From: Caenispirillum bisanense
GTDB taxonomy: Bacteria > Pseudomonadota > Alphaproteobacteria > Rhodospirillales > Rhodospirillaceae
Length of the DNA stretch: 64,000 bases
Direction: 5' to 3'
Assembly (NCBI RefSeq): GCF_900230255.1
Contig: NZ_OCNJ01000001.1
Location: 744,001 to 808,000 of the forward strand
Shown: positions 60,158-64,000 of the stretch, in pieces
Position numbering within the stretch: the stretch's first letter is position 1
How the letters are laid out: every line of letters starts with the position of its first letter
The notes under the pieces: model-generated
Told to the model about the DNA's origin: nothing
Databases searched by the model: none
The model's input: the letters and a program-made list of their open reading frames with translations, nothing else
Translations under genes and position numbers: made by a program

Positions 60158-60238
60158 GCGGCCGGACGTTTCCATCGTTGTCCTGCTCGACGACGCTGGA
60201 GTATCCTTGCCGATCAACGAGATGGTGATGTCCTTTCC

Positions 60239-61501
60239 ATGCAGGGCGACCTCAACGACTGCTTCAAGGCGCCGGACGATCTGCTGCGCCTCGACGACGC
60301 GCTGGCGATGCTCGAACGGCGCCTGTTTCCCGTGGTGGCGACCGAGACGGTGGGCCTGACGGCGGCGCTCGGCCGCGTGCTGGCCGAGCCCGTGCACGCC
60401 CGCACCGGCAACCCGCGCTTCGACAACGCGGCCATGGACGGCTTCTGCCTCCGCTCCGCCGACCTGAACGCCGCCGCGCCGACGACGTTGCCGATCACCG
60501 GCCGCCACGCCGCCGGCCAGGCGCCCGGCGAGCCGTTGGCGGCGGGAGCGGCGGCGCGCATCTTCACCGGCGCCCCCCTGCCGCCGGGCGCCGATGCGGT
60601 GGTGATGCAGGAAGACTGCACGGTCGACGGTGACCGCGTGACCATTCCGCCCGGCATCGCCGCCGGCAACTTCGTGCGCAAGGTGGGCGAGGACTTCGCC
60701 GAGGGCGGCGTCGTGGTGCAGCCCGGCCGCCGCCTGCGGCCGCAGGACGTCGCCATGGCGGCGGCGGCCGGCGTGGCGCAACTGACCGTCTACCGCCGCC
60801 TGAAGGTCGGCGTGTTCGGCACCGGCGACGAACTGGTGGAGCCCGGCAATCCCCTCGGCCCGGCGCAGATCTACGGCAGCAACCGTTACGGCCTGCTGGC
60901 CGCGCTCGCGACCCTCGGGGTGGAGGCCAACGACCTCGGCCATCTGCCGGACCGCCGCGACGCCACCGAGGCGGCGCTGAAGGCGGCCGGCGAGACCCAG
61001 GATCTCATCGTCACCTCCGGCGGCGTGTCCGTCGGCGGCGAGGATCACGTGGTGGCGGCGGTGCGGGCGCTCGGGCAGGTGCACGTGTGGCGCATGGCGG
61101 TGAAGCCGGGCAAGCCGACCACCCTCGGCACCGTCGGCAAGGCGGCCTTCGTCGGGCTGCCGGGCTACCCGGTGTCGACGCTGGCGACCTTCATGGTGGT
61201 GGCGCGTCCCGTCGTGCTGCGGCTGTCGGGTGCCACGGCCGAACCGCTGTTCCCCGAGGTCTACCCGCTGCCGGCCGATTTCACCTTCGTGAAGAAGCAC
61301 AAGCGCCGCCAGTTCGTGCGCGCCAGCCTCGACCGCTCCGGCGGATCGCCTGTCGTGCGCCTGTTCCCGAGCCAGGAGCCGCACGTGCTGTCGTCGCTCG
61401 TGCAGTCCGACGGGCTCGTCGACCTGCGCGAGGATTGCACCGGCGTCTTGCCCGGCGACATGGTGTCCTTCATCCCCTATGCCCATATCCTGCCGGTGTG
61501 A
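60239..61501 (+). CDS. Molybdopterin molybdotransferase MoeA, paralog 1
   Basis: 420 aa. Inserts metal into adenylylated molybdopterin. MoeA blocks: 'RFDNAAMDGFCLRSADL', 'RIFTGAPLPPGADAVVMQED', 'YGSNRYGLLAALATLGV', 'VTSGGVSVGGEDHV' and 'GLPGYPVSTLATFM'. It differs from paralog 2 in that the usual GLPGNPV is GLPGYPV and PxDNSAxDG is RFDNAAMDG. First gene of an operon with DUF2478, mobB and a second moeA. The two copies may differ in metal (Mo or W) or in target enzyme. Confidence 0.9.
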   Translation: MQGDLNDCFKAPDDLLRLDDALAMLERRLFPVVATETVGLTAALGRVLAEPVHARTGNPRFDNAAMDGFCLRSADLNAAAPTTLPITGRHAAGQAPGEPLAAGAAARIFTGAPLPPGADAVVMQEDCTVDGDRVTIPPGIAAGNFVRKVGEDFAEGGVVVQPGRRLRPQDVAMAAAAGVAQLTVYRRLKVGVFGTGDELVEPGNPLGPAQIYGSNRYGLLAALATLGVEANDLGHLPDRRDATEAALKAAGETQDLIVTSGGVSVGGEDHVVAAVRALGQVHVWRMAVKPGKPTTLGTVGKAAFVGLPGYPVSTLATFMVVARPVVLRLSGATAEPLFPEVYPLPADFTFVKKHKRRQFVRASLDRSGGSPVVRLFPSQEPHVLSSLVQSDGLVDLREDCTGVLPGDMVSFIPYAHILPV

Positions 61502-61511
61502 GGAGGCGCCC

Positions 61512-62075
61512 ATGAGCGACGACATGGAAGTCCGCATCGGCGTCGTGGTCCACGACCGCGGCCAGGACGGCGAGGACGTGTTCGCGGATTTCGTCCGCGC
61601 GCTGATGGCGCGCGCGCCTTTCCGCATCGGCGGCCTGTATCAGGAGACGGTGCGCAATCCCGACGGCCCCAACCTGATGGAACTGGTGGACGCCGGCAGC
61701 GGCGAACGCTTCCGCATCTCGCAGGCGCTGGGCTCCGGCTCGGCGTCCTGCTGCCTCGACCCGAGCGGCCTGGCCGATGCCTCGGCCCGTCTGCGGGCGG
61801 TGCTGGAGGAGGGCGTCGACCTGCTCATCGCCAACAAGTTCGCCGGAGCCGAGGCCGACGGCGAGGGCCTGGCGCCCGAGATCTTCCGGGCCGTGAGCGA
61901 CGGCGTGCCGGTGCTGCTGCTGGTGTCGCGCCGCTATCTGGATGCCTGGATGGAGGCCTCGGGCGGGCTCGGCACCCTCATCGAGCCGACAGTGCCGGCC
62001 ATGTGGGCCTGGGTCGATGGTCTCGGGCTTTCCGCCGCTTCTTCCGTTTCCCTCGAGGACACCTCCGCATCATGA
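61512..62075 (+). CDS. DUF2478 family protein in the Mo-cofactor operon
   Basis: 187 aa from the ATG at 61512 with AGGAGG seven bases upstream. 'IGVVVHDRGQDGEDVFADFV' at the start, 'GGLYQETVRNPDG' and 'DLLIANKFAGAEADGEGLAP' are typical of DUF2478, a NTPase-like (THEP1-related) family found in molybdate and molybdopterin operons. The P-loop is degenerate. Sitting between moeA and mobB with a 4-bp overlap to mobB, it probably serves metal or cofactor handling; the reaction is unknown. Confidence 0.8.
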   Translation: MSDDMEVRIGVVVHDRGQDGEDVFADFVRALMARAPFRIGGLYQETVRNPDGPNLMELVDAGSGERFRISQALGSGSASCCLDPSGLADASARLRAVLEEGVDLLIANKFAGAEADGEGLAPEIFRAVSDGVPVLLLVSRRYLDAWMEASGGLGTLIEPTVPAMWAWVDGLGLSAASSVSLEDTSAS

Positions 62076-62590
62076 AGATTTTCGGCCTCGCCGGCTGGAG
62101 CAACAGCGGCAAGACCACCCTGATGATCGCCCTGGTCCAGGCGCTGACGGCGCGCGGCTTCCGCGTCTCCACCGTCAAGCACGCCCACCACAAGTTCGAC
62201 GTCGACCAGCCGGGCAAGGACAGCTACCGCCACCGCGAGGCCGGCGCCACGGAAGTGCTGGTCACCTCCGGCACCCGCTGGGCGCTCATGCACGAGCTGC
62301 GCGGCGAGGAGGAACCGACCCTGGAAGACCTGCTGCCGCGCATGGCGGCGGTCGACCTGGTGCTGATCGAGGGCTTCAAGCGCCACCCCCACGACAAGAT
62401 CGAGGTCCACCGCCCCACCGTCGGCAAGGAACCCCTGTGGCCCGGCGACCCGTCCATCGTGGCGGTGGCCAGCGACGAGGTGATTCCGGCGCTCGACCGC
62501 CCGCGCCTCGACCTCAACGACCCCGAGGCCGTGGCCGACTTCATCCTGGCCCGCATCGGCCTGCCGCACCGCAAGGACCCTGCCGCATGA
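62072..62590 (+). CDS. mobB: Molybdopterin-guanine dinucleotide biosynthesis protein MobB
   Basis: 172 aa GTPase-like protein. P-loop GWSNSGKTTL (8-17) and 'STVKHAHHKFDVDQPGKDSY' and 'LVLIEGFKRHPHDKIEV' are MobB signatures. It assists MobA in making bis-MGD, the cofactor form needed by tetrathionate reductase encoded in this window. Overlaps DUF2478 and the second moeA by 4 bp each (ATGA), so the operon is translationally coupled. No mobA lies in the window. Confidence 0.93.
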   Translation: MKIFGLAGWSNSGKTTLMIALVQALTARGFRVSTVKHAHHKFDVDQPGKDSYRHREAGATEVLVTSGTRWALMHELRGEEEPTLEDLLPRMAAVDLVLIEGFKRHPHDKIEVHRPTVGKEPLWPGDPSIVAVASDEVIPALDRPRLDLNDPEAVADFILARIGLPHRKDPAA

Positions 62591-63834
62591 GCCGCGACGC
62601 CTTCGCCCCCTCCGCCGACATGCTGCGCGCCGACGAGGCCATCACCCGCCTGCTGGCGCTGGTCGAGCCGGCGGCGGAGACGGAGCGGGTGGCGCTGACG
62701 GATGCCTACGGCCGCGTGCTGGCGGAAGACGTGATCTCCGACCGCAACGTGCCGCCGCACGACAATTCGGCGGTGGACGGCTACGCGGTGCGCTTCGCCG
62801 ACCTGTCGGCGGAGGCGGAGACGACGCTGCCGGTGGTGATGCGCATCCCCGCCGGCCACGTGCCGGAACGCCCGCTGGCGCCGGGCGAGGCGGCGCGCAT
62901 CTTCACCGGCGCCCCGGTGCCGGCCGAGGCGGACACCATCATTCCGCAGGAGCCTTGCCGCGAGGAGGACGGCCGCGTCGTCCTGCCGCCGGTGAAGAAG
63001 GCGGGCCAGAACCTGCGCCGGGCGGGCGAGGACATCGTCGCCGGCCAGTGCATCCTGGGCGCCGGCACCCGCCTGCGGCCGCAGGAGGTGGGTTACATGG
63101 CCTCCGTCGGCTGCGCCCGGCCGCTGGTCTATCGGACGGTGCGGGCGGCGGTGTTCTCCACCGGCGACGAGGTCCGCGACCCCGGCGCCGACGCCCCGCC
63201 GGGCGCCATCTACGACAGCAACCGCTATGTTTTGATCGGTTTGCTGCGCGACATGGGCTGCACGGTGCGCGACTTCGGCATCCTGCCCGACGATCCCGCC
63301 CGCTTGCGCGCCGTATTGCAGGAGGCGGCGGCGGAGGCCGACGTGGTGCTCACCTCGGGCGGTGTGTCGACCGGCGAGGAAGACCACGTGAAGGCGGTGC
63401 TGGGCGAGTTGGGCACGCTCGACTTCTGGCGCGTCGCCATCCGCCCCGGCCGGCCGCTGGCGGTGGGCCGGGTGGGGCAGGCGGCCTTCATCGGGCTGCC
63501 GGGCAACCCGGTGGCGGTCTTCGTCACCTTCATGATGTTCGCCCGGCCGCTGATCCTGAAGCGCATGGGCCTGCGCGAGGTGCTGCCGCGCCCCGTGCCC
63601 GTGCGCGCCGGCTTCGCCTTCAAGAAGCGCCCCGGCCGCCGCGAATGGCTGCGCGCCACCCTGGAGCCGGGCGACGACGGCCTGCCCGTCGCCCAACGCT
63701 TTCCCAGCGAGGGCTCGGGCATCCTGCGCAGCGTGGTGACCTCCCACGGCCTGCTCGCCCTGCCCGAGGACCCGGCGGAGATCACGCCGGGCATGGTCCT
63801 GGACTTCCTGCCGTTCGAGGAGTTGAAGCGGTAG
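62587..63834 (+). CDS. moeA: Molybdopterin molybdotransferase MoeA, paralog 2
   Basis: 415 aa, the more canonical MoeA: 'PPHDNSAVDGYAVRFADL', 'RIFTGAPVPAEADTIIPQE', 'STGDEVRDPG', 'IYDSNRYVLIGLLRDMGC', 'LTSGGVSTGEEDHV' and 'GLPGNPVAVFVTFMMFARP'. It uses MPT-AMP and molybdate to form Mo-molybdopterin. Last gene of the operon; a REP-like palindrome pair follows 35 bp after the stop. The presence of a second copy 1.1 kb upstream is notable. Confidence 0.94.
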   Translation: MSRDAFAPSADMLRADEAITRLLALVEPAAETERVALTDAYGRVLAEDVISDRNVPPHDNSAVDGYAVRFADLSAEAETTLPVVMRIPAGHVPERPLAPGEAARIFTGAPVPAEADTIIPQEPCREEDGRVVLPPVKKAGQNLRRAGEDIVAGQCILGAGTRLRPQEVGYMASVGCARPLVYRTVRAAVFSTGDEVRDPGADAPPGAIYDSNRYVLIGLLRDMGCTVRDFGILPDDPARLRAVLQEAAAEADVVLTSGGVSTGEEDHVKAVLGELGTLDFWRVAIRPGRPLAVGRVGQAAFIGLPGNPVAVFVTFMMFARPLILKRMGLREVLPRPVPVRAGFAFKKRPGRREWLRATLEPGDDGLPVAQRFPSEGSGILRSVVTSHGLLALPEDPAEITPGMVLDFLPFEELKR

Positions 63835-63868
63835 GGGGGCGGCAGGGTGTTGAAATATATGTGGGATT

Positions 63869-63985
63869 GTCATGGCCGGCCTTGATCCGGCCATCCACGA
63901 GCGTCACCGGCGGCGGCCGTTGGCGGCGTTGTCCACGGCAGGCGGCAGGGGAGCCGTGGATGCCCGGCTCAAGACCGGGCATGAC
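63869..63985. repeat. REP-like palindrome pair
   Basis: Two 31-bp units, 63869-63899 and 63955-63985, are in inverted orientation with 27 of 31 positions matching. Each is itself a hairpin: GGCCGG-(7 nt)-CCGGCC and GCCCGG-(7 nt)-CCGGGC flanked by GTCATG and CATCCACG. Units of this kind are abundant extragenic repeats in alphaproteobacteria, usually after genes, where they can limit transcription or protect mRNA. Confidence 0.85.
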
Positions 63986-64000
63986 ATAGATAGCTGAAAA

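Noticed and set aside
60158-60238. Molybdenum-cofactor riboswitch before the first moeA
   Set aside because: The 81-bp gap is too short for the known Moco motif and lacks its conserved hairpins; the region before tupC (1909-2024) was rejected for the same reason.
59231-61627. Long minus-strand open frame opposite yciB and the first moeA
   Set aside because: Both strands are open because of base composition; only the + strand frames give recognisable YciB and MoeA motifs.

Overview
The window is about 64 kb of very GC-rich DNA, coding-dense on both strands, from an alphaproteobacterium, most likely a member of the Rhodospirillales. Evidence for this: a GTTC-N7-GTTC LexA box (the alphaproteobacterial form) in front of imuA-imuB-dnaE2, a hopanoid accessory gene set, XrtA/PEP-CTERM-type exopolysaccharide genes, lipid A/Kdo genes in a typical order, and a REP-like palindrome pair at the right end of a kind common in this class. 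The genus cannot be fixed from the sequence. I see no rRNA, tRNA, CRISPR array, transposase, integrase or phage structural gene.

Layout. 1-4.8 kb (minus strand): the start of an M48-type lipoprotein protease, a tungstate-type ABC ATPase and binding protein with no adjacent permease, and an asparagine-synthetase-like protein coupled to a polysaccharide flippase. 5.0-7.3 kb: YchJ-type SEC-C protein; an exported sulfide:quinone oxidoreductase-like flavoprotein with a small membrane partner. 7.4-13.0 kb: the SOS mutasome imuA-imuB-dnaE2 under a LexA operator. 13.3-17.2 kb: a four-gene lipid A/Kdo operon (acyltransferase, waaA, lpxK, lpxL-like). 17.2-20.8 kb: a pesticin-like muramidase, ethanolamine ammonia-lyase eutBC, and an unrecognised Cys/His protein. 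20.9-27.6 kb: hpnA, a sulfotransferase, hpnB, hpnM and hpnN, alternating strand gene by gene. 27.8-34.7 kb: a MEDS sensor protein and a small kinase-less partner, facing a tetrathionate reductase operon (ttrB-ttrC-ttrA) preceded by a FixJ/TtrR-type regulator. 34.8-40.4 kb: a minus-strand run of stress and envelope genes (HtpX, Hsp20, two tandem paralogous small membrane proteins, DUF3429, a PRC-barrel protein). 40.5-48.8 kb: fused indolepyruvate:ferredoxin oxidoreductase, an Lrp regulator, a Gate-domain membrane protein, RarD, monothiol glutaredoxin, an ABM monooxygenase and an aldo/keto reductase. 49-59.2 kb: exopolysaccharide region with sugar transferase, PrsK/PrsR two-component system, an MBOAT/SGNH acetylation pair, a glycosyltransferase and a LuxR-type regulator. 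59.5-63.8 kb: YciB, then a molybdenum-cofactor operon moeA-DUF2478-mobB-moeA.

How the parts fit. Tetrathionate reductase is a Mo-bisMGD enzyme with a Tat signal, so the moeA/mobB operon and the tungstate-type transporter parts at the two ends of the window relate to the same cofactor chemistry. Sulfide oxidation and tetrathionate reduction together suggest life at oxic/anoxic sulfur interfaces. Lipid A, hopanoid, O-acetylation and exopolysaccharide genes make the cell envelope the dominant theme. The least explained loci are the alternating hopanoid/sulfotransferase cluster, the tandem paralogous membrane proteins, the CheD/CNF-like Cys-His protein and the MEDS pair.
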